Assembly: GCA_026397675.1 (NCBI GenBank)
Contig: JAPLUH010000242.1
Span: 1-9,633, forward strand
Direction: 5' to 3'
Source of the DNA: Verrucomicrobiota bacterium
GTDB lineage: Bacteria > Verrucomicrobiota > Verrucomicrobiia > Limisphaerales > UBA9464
Length of the DNA: 9,633 nucleotides
Shown here one piece after another: positions 1 through 7,173 of the stretch (positions are counted from its first letter, which is position 1; each line of letters begins with the position of its first letter). The notes under the pieces are model-generated. The model had not been told where the DNA came from and did no database searches. It worked only from the letters and a program-made list of their open reading frames with translations. The translations under genes were made by a program, and so were the position numbers.

Positions 1-1
1 A

Positions 2-1732
2 TTTGTGTCCACCGATTCATCGATCGCTCTCGAACAGAAACCGTTGCGCAAGGCCAGCGAGGCGGCGGTGGCCCTTCGCCTGTTTCATCATCGCAAACCC
101 GGACTGCCCTGGAGCCGGGGCGATGGCTGGTCGGCCGACCGTTTTGTTCTCTCGCCAGCACAACCCATCGTGCTGGTCGCGGCCGTGGTCACTGATGAGG
201 AATCCGCCCATCCGCTCGATGATGCCAAGAAGCGGATCGCCGCCCTCACCCCGGAACGTCTCGAAACCCTCCGCTCGGCACATCGTCAGTGGTGGCAGAA
301 TTTCTGGTCGCAGTCCTTTGTCGAAATCGGCGACCCCCTGCTCGAGCGGTATTATTACGGTTCGCTCTACCTCATGGCTGCGTGCAGTCGAAATCCAAAG
401 TTTCCGCCCTCGCTCTTCGGCAACTGGACGACCACCGACGGTCCCTCGTGGCAGGCCGATTATCATCTGAACTACAATCATCAGGCACCGTGGTGGGGCG
501 TGTTCGCGTCCAACCATCCCGAATTGGCCGAGCCCTACGATGCCCCCATTCTCGACTACCTGCCGACCGCGCGGACCAACGCCCAAGAACTCCTGAAAGT
601 GCGGGGACTGTACTACGACGTCGGCGTGGGACCCCGCGGCCTGGAGACCTCCTTCATGCCCGATGGTCATGGTATTCCTGGTGAAGGCCGCCGGATGTTT
701 CTCGGCCAAAAGAGCAATGCCGCCTTCGCCGCGGTGAACATGTTCCTGCGCTTTTATCACACCTACGACCGGGACTATGCGCAAAAGGTTTATCCCTTCC
801 TGCGCGAAACTGCCCTGTTCTGGGAAGACTACCTGCACCTAGACAAGGGCCGTTACGTCATCCGCAACGATGCCTCCGGCGAGGTCGGCGATGGCGGCAG
901 TGACCGTAACAACAGCCTGTCCCTGGGACTCGTGCGAATGCTCTTCCAAGGGATGCTGGACGTGAGCACGGAGTTAGGTACCGATGCCGACCGGCGCGAC
1001 CGATGGCGGGATATTCTCGGGCGGCTCAGCGACTTCCCCACGGTGGAGGTTGATGGCATCCGACGCATCCGAGGGGCCGAGGCCGGGCCTGCCGCGAGTC
1101 GGATCGGGCCATCGCGCAACAATACCCGCCTCGAATGGATGGGCATGGTCTGGCCCACGGGAGTCCTCGGCCTAGGTTCAGATCCTGCAATGCTGCGCCT
1201 GTTGCAAGACGACGCCCGGGGCTGGGCTGAGAGCGAGTGGATCGGACACTTCAATGGATTTAGCATCACCTTTCCGGGAGCCGCTCGAGTGGGGTATGAT
1301 CCCGAGGATCTCCTCCGCAAACTGCGCCGCCAAGTCACCGAGTTTGGGCTTCCTAATCTTATGATCTTTGGTGGAGGTGGTGGCATCGAGAACTGCTCAG
1401 GCGTGCCCGCCACGATCAATGAGATGCTCCTGCAATCGCACGATGGAGTCTTGAGGCTGTTCCCGGCCTGGCCGCGAGATCGGGCCGCCCAATTTGGAAA
1501 CTTGCGGGCCCGAGGCGCGTTTTTGGTGAGCAGCCAATTGAGAGAAGGACGAGTTCAATCTGTCCAAATCCGCAGCGAGCGGGGGCGCGAATGCGTCATC
1601 CAAAACCCCTGGCCCGGTCAGCCTTGGGGAGTGCTGCGGAAGGGACACTCCTTGGAAGCGCTCCCTGCAAACCGGGCCAGCCTCGCGACCCGACCCGGAG
1701 AAATCTTCGAGCTAAAACCTCTCCATCCCTAA
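2..1732 (+). CDS. GH95-like glycoside hydrolase (alpha-L-fucosidase/galactosidase type), 5' end missing
   Basis: The frame is open from the first bases of the window; the GTG at 5 is probably internal, so residue numbers here count from it (575 aa). Family members are usually about 700-800 aa, so the signal peptide and most of the N-terminal beta domain lie outside. Visible: a glycan-enzyme core with WGNWTTTD-like FGNWTTTD at 138-145, then HLNYNHQAPWWG at 154-165. In GH95 enzymes two asparagines of an N-x-N motif activate the catalytic water; N156 and N158 fit that pattern. An (alpha/alpha)6-type helical region follows (about 230-450). The C-terminus has INEMLLQSHDGVLRLFPAWP at 471-490 and a final beta domain, as in GH95. 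The general acid was not assigned. The family cleaves terminal alpha-L-fucose or alpha-L-galactose; which one is not decidable here. Likely exported, but the signal is not visible. It ends with TAA, with no strong terminator after it. Confidence 0.75.
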   Translation, partial: FVSTDSSIALEQKPLRKASEAAVALRLFHHRKPGLPWSRGDGWSADRFVLSPAQPIVLVAAVVTDEESAHPLDDAKKRIAALTPERLETLRSAHRQWWQNFWSQSFVEIGDPLLERYYYGSLYLMAACSRNPKFPPSLFGNWTTTDGPSWQADYHLNYNHQAPWWGVFASNHPELAEPYDAPILDYLPTARTNAQELLKVRGLYYDVGVGPRGLETSFMPDGHGIPGEGRRMFLGQKSNAAFAAVNMFLRFYHTYDRDYAQKVYPFLRETALFWEDYLHLDKGRYVIRNDASGEVGDGGSDRNNSLSLGLVRMLFQGMLDVSTELGTDADRRDRWRDILGRLSDFPTVEVDGIRRIRGAEAGPAASRIGPSRNNTRLEWMGMVWPTGVLGLGSDPAMLRLLQDDARGWAESEWIGHFNGFSITFPGAARVGYDPEDLLRKLRRQVTEFGLPNLMIFGGGGGIENCSGVPATINEMLLQSHDGVLRLFPAWPRDRAAQFGNLRARGAFLVSSQLREGRVQSVQIRSERGRECVIQNPWPGQPWGVLRKGHSLEALPANRASLATRPGEIFELKPLHP

Positions 1733-2120
1733 ACCACCGACTCCGTGGGCCGACAGACGATTGCCCGCCTCTGCCTCCGGCTCGGCCTAAACAGTTCCGA
1801 CCTACTCTGCACGGCCACCCACTGAACGCAGCCTCTCACGACCTCAGGACCTCAGACACGAGCGATAAAATCGAAAGCGCACCGCTCTACCGCAGTCCGT
1901 TAAAAAATACCGGGCCCTAGATCTTCAATCCAAGGAGCGACCTCGCCGGTGTCTTGAGGTCATCACACCGGATCCTGTTTTGGCTAAAGCAAGTGCTGCA
2001 GGGGTTTTACCTCAAAGAGAATTGGAAAAAATTCTATCTTCTGGCACGTTACGGTTACTTCGTCGGTCTGGTGATGAACTCGACTGGCCGGAGGGAAACA
2101 CTGAAAACAGTCTGTGACTC
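1733..2120. other. Intergenic spacer without a convincing gene
   Basis: 388 bp between the glycosidase stop and the desaturase start. It holds a weak inverted repeat (6 bp at 1748-1753 and 1782-1787, 28-nt loop), a tandem 8-mer GACCTCAG at 1840-1855, and an interrupted inverted repeat listed separately. From about 1970 to 2060 the sequence is more AT-rich than its surroundings and includes GAATT-GGAAAA-AATTC, as expected of a promoter region, but I could not place a -35/-10 pair with good spacing. A 12-bp element ACTGAAAACAGT (2100-2111; arms ACTG/CAGT) sits 9 bp before the desaturase ATG and could be an operator. A frame open from 1921 to 2220 overlaps the desaturase and is not called as a gene. 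Confidence 0.6.
1848..1961. repeat. Interrupted inverted repeat with ~89-bp interior
   Basis: Left arm GACCTCAGACAC (1848-1859) and right arm GTGTCTTGAGGTC (1949-1961) are inverted copies that differ by one extra base; similarity continues a few bases inward. The left arm is itself the second unit of a tandem GACCTCAG duplication (1840-1855). The arms could be the ends of a short non-autonomous element, or pair as one long RNA stem. I see no target-site duplication and no transposase, so the mobile-element reading is only a possibility. Confidence 0.4.
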
Positions 2121-3083
2121 ATGTCTGATAACGTCATCATCCGAGCTCTTCGACATGTCCGAATATCCATGGCCCAATGGGTGGATTCCGACTTCATTCC
2201 CGGCGGCGCTCTGGCCCTGAAGGAAAAGCCCGAACAAGTCGAATGGGTCCGCACTCTTCCGTTCCTCTTCCTGCACCTAGGCTGCCTGGGTGTCATCTGG
2301 ACCGGTTGGAGTTGGACGGCCGTCCTCACGGCAGTCTCCCTCTACTTCATTCGGATGTTCTCCGTCACCGGTTTCTTCCACCGGTATTTCTCGCACCGCA
2401 CCTTCAGCACCTCCCGCTTCATGCAGTTTATTTTTGCGGTGATGTGCGGCACCTGCGTCCAACGCGGGGCGTTGTGGTGGGCCGCGTCGCATCGCCACCA
2501 TCACCAGCACTCCGATGACCCCGATGACAAGCACTCGGTGCGGCAAAAGGGTTTCCTCTGGGCCCACATTGGCTGGATTACCTGCTCCAAGAATTTCCCG
2601 ACCGATTACAGTCGCATCAAAGATTTGTCCAAGTTCCCAGAGCTGGTGTTTCTCAATCGCTACGACCTGCTGGTCCCAGTGCTCTTCGCCCTTTCCTTGA
2701 CGGGCATCGGCTCACTGCTCCATCACTTCGCGCCCTCTCTGGGGGTGACCGCTGGCCAATTGCTAGTGTGGGGTTTCTTCATTAGCACCACTGCCCTCTT
2801 CCACGGCACAGCCTGCATCAATTCGCTGGCGCATGTGTTTGGATCCCGCCGCTACAAGACCGACGACGACAGCAAGAACAGCCTCATCCTCGCACTCATC
2901 ACCCTCGGAGAGGGCTGGCACAACAACCACCACCAGCACATGACCTGTGTACGACAGGGTTTCTTCTGGTGGGAGGTAGATATCACTTACTACACGCTGA
3001 AAATGATGTCGTGGACCGGCCTCATTTGGGATTTGCGACCGGTTCCGAAGGCAGCCTACTCAGTGTTGGAACTCAAACGCTAA
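2121..3083 (+). CDS. Membrane fatty acyl-CoA desaturase (delta-9 / stearoyl-CoA type)
   Basis: 320 aa, full length for a bacterial delta-9 desaturase. It puts a cis double bond into saturated acyl chains using O2 and a di-iron centre, tuning membrane fluidity. The three diagnostic histidine boxes are present: HRYFSH (87-92), HRHHH (124-128) and HNNHH (267-271, in GEGWHNNHH). The extra iron-binding motif NSLAH (234-238), equivalent to NSxxH of stearoyl-CoA desaturases, is also there. Hydrophobic segments at about 46-80, 100-115, 182-200 and 212-230 fit the four-helix family topology. No fused cytochrome b5 domain is present, so the electron donor must be a separate protein. The ATG at 2121 is chosen for full length; a second ATG at 2169 (residue 17) is possible, and neither has a clear Shine-Dalgarno. 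The gene is monocistronic, convergent with smpB. Exact substrate and double-bond position are inferred. Confidence 0.92.
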   Translation: MSDNVIIRALRHVRISMAQWVDSDFIPGGALALKEKPEQVEWVRTLPFLFLHLGCLGVIWTGWSWTAVLTAVSLYFIRMFSVTGFFHRYFSHRTFSTSRFMQFIFAVMCGTCVQRGALWWAASHRHHHQHSDDPDDKHSVRQKGFLWAHIGWITCSKNFPTDYSRIKDLSKFPELVFLNRYDLLVPVLFALSLTGIGSLLHHFAPSLGVTAGQLLVWGFFISTTALFHGTACINSLAHVFGSRRYKTDDDSKNSLILALITLGEGWHNNHHQHMTCVRQGFFWWEVDITYYTLKMMSWTGLIWDLRPVPKAAYSVLELKR

Positions 3084-3135
3084 GCCTAAATGCTGAAGCG
3101 GACCCACGCAGAAGCTTTCAGGAGATAGGTCCTAC

Positions 3136-3169
3136 GAGATAGCCCTGAGGATATCCTCACTCAGATCTC
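3136..3169. other. Palindromic stem-loop downstream of the desaturase
   Basis: A perfect 14-bp palindrome TGAGGATATCCTCA (3146-3159) is enclosed by a second inverted pair GAGAT (3136-3140) and ATCTC (3165-3169), giving a composite stem 53 bp after the desaturase stop. There is no T-run after it, so it is not a classical intrinsic terminator. It could be an mRNA 3' stabilising structure or a protein-binding site. Confidence 0.4.
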
Positions 3170-3209
3170 TATCCGCCCTCAAATCCAAGCGTCGAATCCT
3201 AGCATTGAA

Positions 3210-3245
3210 AAAGCCGACCTCTGCGCCTTAGGCGGGGTCGGCTTT
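3210..3245. terminator. Bidirectional intrinsic terminator between desaturase and smpB
   Basis: AAAGCCGACC (3210-3219) and GGTCGGCTTT (3236-3245) form a perfect 10-bp stem; a smaller CGCC/GGCG stem (3224-3227, 3231-3234) lies inside the loop. Read on the minus strand, the GC stem is followed by TTTTT (complement of 3208-3212), a good tail for smpB, whose stop is 61 nt upstream. On the plus strand TTTATTC follows, weaker but usable for the desaturase. The position between two convergent genes agrees with a shared terminator. Confidence 0.85.
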
Positions 3246-3306
3246 ATTCATTTCCTAACAGAGTGATGAGCAAGACCCCCTAGAACGCGGGCTGCCCAAA
3301 GCCGAG

Positions 3307-3759
3307 TTACTTTCGGCGCAGGGGGGCACTGGCTCGACGCATCTCGCGCTCGTCCTCGCGCTTACGGACATCCTGACGTTTATCGTACTCGACCTTGCCC
3401 TTACAAATGGCCAGCAACAGCTTCACTCGATCGCCCTTCCAGTAGAGGGACAAAGGGACTAACGAATTGCCTTTCACATTGGCCAAGTCCGCCAACTTCC
3501 GGATCTCGGACTTATTGAGCAGGAGCTTGCGGGGAGCCTTCGGTGCGTGGACCTCATGGGTCGCAAAAATGTACTCCTCGATATGAGCGTTGTGCAGCCA
3601 CACCTGCCCGCGCTCCACCTTCGCGAAGGCGTCGGCGATCTGAACCTTGCCAGCCCGCACCGACTTCACCTCAGAGCCTCGCAGAACCAACCCAGCCTCG
3701 TAGGTATCGAGGATGTGGTAATCCCGCCGGGCTTTAGAGTTGGTGACAATTTCGGACAT
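3307..3759 (-). CDS. smpB: SsrA-binding protein SmpB
   Basis: 150 aa, normal length. SmpB binds the tRNA-like part of tmRNA and brings it to stalled ribosomes, so that trapped nascent chains are tagged for proteolysis and the ribosome is freed. Family motifs appear in order: NSKARRDY (7-14), TYEAGLVLRGSEVKS (19-33), VWLHNAHI (53-60), RKLLLNKSEI (77-86), LVPLSLYWK (100-108) and KGKVEYDKR (120-128). A basic C-terminal tail (129-150, ending in LRRK) is the part that enters the empty mRNA channel as a helix. The ATG at 3759 matches the family start, yet it has no Shine-Dalgarno: a GC-rich hairpin ends 10 nt before it. The tmRNA gene ssrA is not in the window. Upstream is the omega-like gene on the same strand. 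Confidence 0.97.
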   Translation of the reverse strand: MSEIVTNSKARRDYHILDTYEAGLVLRGSEVKSVRAGKVQIADAFAKVERGQVWLHNAHIEEYIFATHEVHAPKAPRKLLLNKSEIRKLADLANVKGNSLVPLSLYWKGDRVKLLLAICKGKVEYDKRQDVRKREDEREMRRASAPLRRK

Positions 3760-3769
3760 AAGAGCAAAA

Positions 3770-3793
3770 CGCCGGAGAAGGGCTTCTCCGGCG
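3770..3793 (-). terminator. Strong hairpin with T-run just before the smpB start
   Basis: CGCCGGAGAAG (3770-3780) and CTTCTCCGGCG (3783-3793) are perfect inverted copies of 11 bp around two bases; in RNA about 9-10 pairs with a tetraloop. On the minus strand it is followed by TTTTG, as an intrinsic terminator would be. Its 3' edge is only 10 nt from the smpB ATG, so it either ends transcripts from the omega-like gene or acts as a leader structure of smpB. On the minus strand the arms carry GGAGAAG and CTTCTCC, so a Shine-Dalgarno-like purine stretch is locked inside the stem. Confidence 0.65.
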
Positions 3794-3812
3794 CGACGAC
3801 CATGGGCTCAGG

Positions 3813-3843
3813 AAAAAATCGGTTCCGATAAACTCGGCTCCGA
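3813..3843 (-). terminator. Candidate terminator of the omega-subunit gene
   Basis: Two near-identical 10-mers, TCGGTTCCGA (3819-3828) and TCGGCTCCGA (3834-3843), each a TCGG-NN-CCGA palindrome, are separated by TAAAC. On the minus strand they can fold together as TCGG/CCGA plus CCGA/TCGG with a 2x2 internal loop and loop GTTTA, followed directly by TTTTTT (complement of 3813-3818). It lies 15 nt after the omega-like stop codon. Fits a moderate-strength intrinsic terminator; the paired palindromes could instead bind a dimeric protein. Confidence 0.5.
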
Positions 3844-3857
3844 AGCAGCAACTCTTC

Positions 3858-4166
3858 TTAGGCTGCCACCGTCTTGCGGCGGCGCTTAGGAGCCGGCTTC
3901 CCGACCACTACTTCAGCGGCCTCGGAGGACTCTTCCATCGTGGATTCGAAGGTAATCTTTCCTTCGATGATCTCGAGCAGCGCAATATCTGCGATACCGG
4001 CACCCACTGGGGGTTCCACGAGAGGACGGCACATGCCGCCGCCGCCGCCCGAGGTGAGCTGGCGAACCCGGCGAGACATGAGATTCACCAGGGTGCTGGG
4101 ATTCCCGACGATTTCGAGGGCTTTCTTGGTCAGTTCGGAGTTCATCGCGTCAACAATTGAACCCAT
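3858..4166 (-). CDS. rpoZ: DNA-directed RNA polymerase omega subunit, divergent (verrucomicrobial type)
   Basis: 102 aa. Omega is a small core-enzyme subunit that latches onto beta-prime and helps assembly and ppGpp response. The signature SRRVRQL (31-37) corresponds to ARRARQM of the E. coli protein, and ADIALLEIIEGKI (59-71) to its VIALREIEEG helix. Between them lies a run of five glycines (40-44). An acidic stretch (78-86) and a basic tail, KPAPKRRRK (90-98), extend the C-terminus. The ATG at 4166 gives the longest form; the ATG at 4145 (residue 8, MNSELTKKAL) fits my memory of verrucomicrobial homologues better, and neither has a Shine-Dalgarno. The assignment rests on two motifs in a small protein, so it is good but not certain. 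It is followed by two hairpins and then smpB on the same strand. Confidence 0.8.
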   Translation of the reverse strand: MGSIVDAMNSELTKKALEIVGNPSTLVNLMSRRVRQLTSGGGGGMCRPLVEPPVGAGIADIALLEIIEGKITFESTMEESSEAAEVVVGKPAPKRRRKTVAA

Positions 4167-4406
4167 AGGATAGGACAGGAATCCGCCCCGGCAACAGCTT
4201 TATCCGGAGGGGTTCAACAGGATAACAGAAACCCCAGGGGCCTACAAAAGCGCATGAAGAGCCGGGCACCCGCCTGAAAGTCCTTTTCCAACGACAACTC
4301 CCAACACTGATTCAGGCATCACCCCGCGCACCCCGGCCACCTCGACAACCCCGGGCGACAGCGGGATCGGACCGGAGCGAGCATTGAAGGCAAACACCCT
4401 CATCCC
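4167..4406. other. Upstream region of the omega gene; no gene seen
   Basis: First half of a 481-bp spacer (4167-4647). It should hold the rpoZ promoter, but I found no convincing -35/-10 pair on the minus strand. There is an inverted repeat TTATCC (4200-4205) and GGATAA (4220-4225) with a 14-nt gap, 34 bp before the ATG at 4166, which could be an operator. Short minus-strand frames across 4312-4585 give arginine- and glycine-rich translations with no recognisable domain and are not called. Confidence 0.5.
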
Positions 4407-4562
4407 TTCGCGCACCGCGCGAAAATCTCTTCCCTCTGCGCCTTCCAGCGAGCGCAGGTCCGGTCTCGCGAAGCCCGCACCGAGACCGCAGCCCCCTCCA
4501 GCGTTCCCAACGCAATTCTGAGCCTTCTTGCGAGCTCCAGACGCCGGGTCAGGAGACCCGGC
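4407..4562. repeat. Cluster of five stem-loops; candidate dispersed repeat or structured RNA
   Basis: Five perfect inverted repeats follow one another: TTCGCGC/GCGCGAA (4407-4413, 4417-4423), TGCGC/GCGCA (4437-4441, 4452-4456), CGGTCTCG/CGAGACCG (4461-4468, 4481-4488), GCGTT/AACGC (4501-4505, 4509-4513) and GCCGGGTC/GACCCGGC (4543-4550, 4555-4562, loop AGGA). The last, read on the minus strand as GTAGGCCGGGTCTCCTGACC, resembles intergenic repeats I recall in verrucomicrobial genomes; that is memory, not a search. No T-run follows any of them, so they are not terminators. The block lies between the icd 3' end and the rpoZ promoter region. It could be a REP-like element or a folded RNA; strand is undetermined. 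Confidence 0.5.
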
Positions 4563-4596
4563 CTACAAGGGCCTCGAGGGTTCATCCACGAAGAAC

Positions 4597-4631
4597 GGGA
4601 GGTGATTCCGGAGCAACCCGAACCACCTCCC
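4597..4631 (-). terminator. Hairpin after icd, probable 3' end structure
   Basis: GGGAGGTG (4597-4604) and CACCTCCC (4624-4631) pair perfectly. Pairing continues inward after single mismatches through TTC/GAA and GG/CC to loop AGCAA, making a 35-nt hairpin that begins 16 nt after the icd stop codon. The minus-strand sequence after it is GTTCTTCG, with few T residues, so it is a poor classical terminator and may instead protect the icd mRNA 3' end. Confidence 0.5.
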
Positions 4632-4647
4632 AGCTCTCACCCTAAGC

Positions 4648-5964
<1,317 letters not shown>

Positions 5965-5993
5965 GTGGGTTGTTCTTTCTCGAAAAATTCACC

Positions 5994-6012
5994 GCCGTGG
6001 GGCTTCCACGGC
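5994..6012 (-). promoter_or_regulatory. Hairpin in the icd 5' leader
   Basis: GCCGTGG (5994-6000) and CCACGGC (6006-6012) form a perfect 7-bp stem with loop GGCTT. It would lie at the very 5' end of an icd transcript made from the candidate promoter at 6022-6050 and ends 29 nt before the ATG. On the minus strand AATTTTTC follows within a few bases, so it could stabilise the mRNA 5' end or act as a weak attenuator. Confidence 0.45.
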
Positions 6013-6021
6013 AAACCCGGA

Positions 6022-6050
6022 TTTAAACGGGTCGGACCCCAGTCGGGCAA
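6022..6050 (-). promoter_or_regulatory. Candidate sigma-70-type icd promoter with palindrome in the spacer
   Basis: On the minus strand TTGCCC (6050-6045) and TTTAAA (6027-6022) are separated by exactly 17 nt. Each matches the -35 and -10 consensus at 4 of 6 positions. Transcription would start near 6015, giving an icd leader of about 50 nt. The spacer contains the palindrome GGGTCGGACCC (6029-6039, centred on one base), a place where a repressor or activator dimer would act directly on the polymerase. No equivalent promoter could be placed for galE on the plus strand. Confidence 0.5.
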
Positions 6051-6178
6051 GGGGAACTGGGAGGGTCTGCAACTCTCGGGTTCCTCATTCCCAATTCTCC
6101 GTCAACAGGTGTCCACGCCCAGACGGCCGGCAAGGCTTCTGGCTTTTTGCGGAACCACCATCCCATACTCACTGAGCC

Positions 6179-7150
6179 ATGAACGTTTTTGTTACCGGCG
6201 GGGCTGGATACATCGGTTCGGTCTGCGTCGAAGAACTCCTGAATGCCGGACACTCAGTCACGGTCTTCGACAATCTCTCCGAAGGCCACCGTTCCGCCGT
6301 AGATTCGAGAGCCTCATTCGTGGGCGGGGATTTCAGCGACCGCAGCCTCATCGACTCGGTCATCGGCCAAGTGAAGCCCGAGGCCGTCATCCACTTCGCC
6401 GCACACGCGCTGGTGGGCGAGTCGATGACCAACCCCTCCAAATACTTCCGCAACAACGTCGCCTCCGGCATCAACTTGCTCGACACCTGCGTGACTCATG
6501 GCGTCCGGAAATTCGTCTTCAGCTCCACCTGCGCCACCTACGGCATCCCCGAAAAGATGCCCATGGACGAGACACTGCCGCAGCGGCCGGTCAATCCGTA
6601 CGGCGAGTCCAAGCTCATGTTCGAGCGGATTCTCTCGTGGTACCGCGACCTCCACAACTTGGAGTTCGTGGCCTTCCGCTACTTCAACGCGGCCGGGGCC
6701 AGCGTGAAATTCGGCGAACACCACCGCATCGAAACCCACCTCATTCCCAACGTGCTAAAAGTCGCCTTGGGACAGAGAGCTCAAGTGGATATCTACGGCA
6801 CCGATTATCCGACGCCCGACGGCACCTGCATCCGCGACTACATTCACATCGCCGATCTCGCTCAGGCCCATATCCAAGCCCTCGCCCCCGGCAAACATGG
6901 CTTCTTCAATCTGGGCAACGGCTCGGGTTTCTCGGTGCGCGAAGTCATCGAAGCCTGCCGGCGGATTTCTGGTCGGCCGATCGCGGTGGTGGAGAAAGAC
7001 CGCCGCCCGGGAGATCCGCCCCGCCTCGTCGCCGCCGCCCAAAAGGCCGCGACCGAACTTGGGTGGCAGCCGCGCTTCCCGCACCTGGACCAAATTGTAC
7101 AGACGGCCTGGGAATGGCATGTGAAGCACCCGGACGGTTACCCAGACTGA
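6179..7150 (+). CDS. galE: UDP-glucose 4-epimerase GalE
   Basis: 323 aa, extended short-chain dehydrogenase fold. It interconverts UDP-glucose and UDP-galactose with bound NAD, linking galactose use to cell-surface polysaccharide synthesis in the cytoplasm. NAD-binding TGGAGYIGS is at 6-14 and the acidic D31 follows strand two. The catalytic set is T117 (in SSTCATYG), Y141 and K145 (YGESK). FRYFNAAGA (166-174) and the RDYIHIADLAQAH signature (219-231) complete the family pattern. At the position of E. coli Tyr299, which limits the sugar pocket, alignment by eye gives L283 (GDPPRLVAA), so UDP-GlcNAc/GalNAc may also be accepted; this is inference. The ATG at 6179 starts the Rossmann strand directly, so the start is secure despite no clear Shine-Dalgarno. 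A sulfatase follows 23 nt downstream, probably on the same transcript. Confidence 0.95.
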   Translation: MNVFVTGGAGYIGSVCVEELLNAGHSVTVFDNLSEGHRSAVDSRASFVGGDFSDRSLIDSVIGQVKPEAVIHFAAHALVGESMTNPSKYFRNNVASGINLLDTCVTHGVRKFVFSSTCATYGIPEKMPMDETLPQRPVNPYGESKLMFERILSWYRDLHNLEFVAFRYFNAAGASVKFGEHHRIETHLIPNVLKVALGQRAQVDIYGTDYPTPDGTCIRDYIHIADLAQAHIQALAPGKHGFFNLGNGSGFSVREVIEACRRISGRPIAVVEKDRRPGDPPRLVAAAQKAATELGWQPRFPHLDQIVQTAWEWHVKHPDGYPD

Positions 7151-7173
7151 ACTCCCCAGAAACAGCCAGAGCC

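Noticed and set aside
17..838. 273-codon minus-strand frame opposite the glycosidase
   Set aside because: It is antisense to a gene with clear GH95-like motifs, has no recognisable domain and arises from the GC-rich codon pattern.
3666..3851. 61-codon minus-strand frame covering the rpoZ-smpB gap
   Set aside because: Overlaps smpB out of frame and is built on the two hairpins; no sign of coding.
4312..4585. Minus-strand frames of 61-67 codons, rich in Arg and Gly
   Set aside because: Two overlapping frames over the stem-loop cluster, with no domain and no Shine-Dalgarno; repeats and hairpins explain the openness better than coding.
4167..4647. Possibility that the gap next to smpB encodes tmRNA (ssrA) or a tRNA
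   Set aside because: No tRNA-like ends, no CCA-adjacent T-arm (GGTTCRA) and no tag-coding frame ending in Ala-Ala were seen on either strand.
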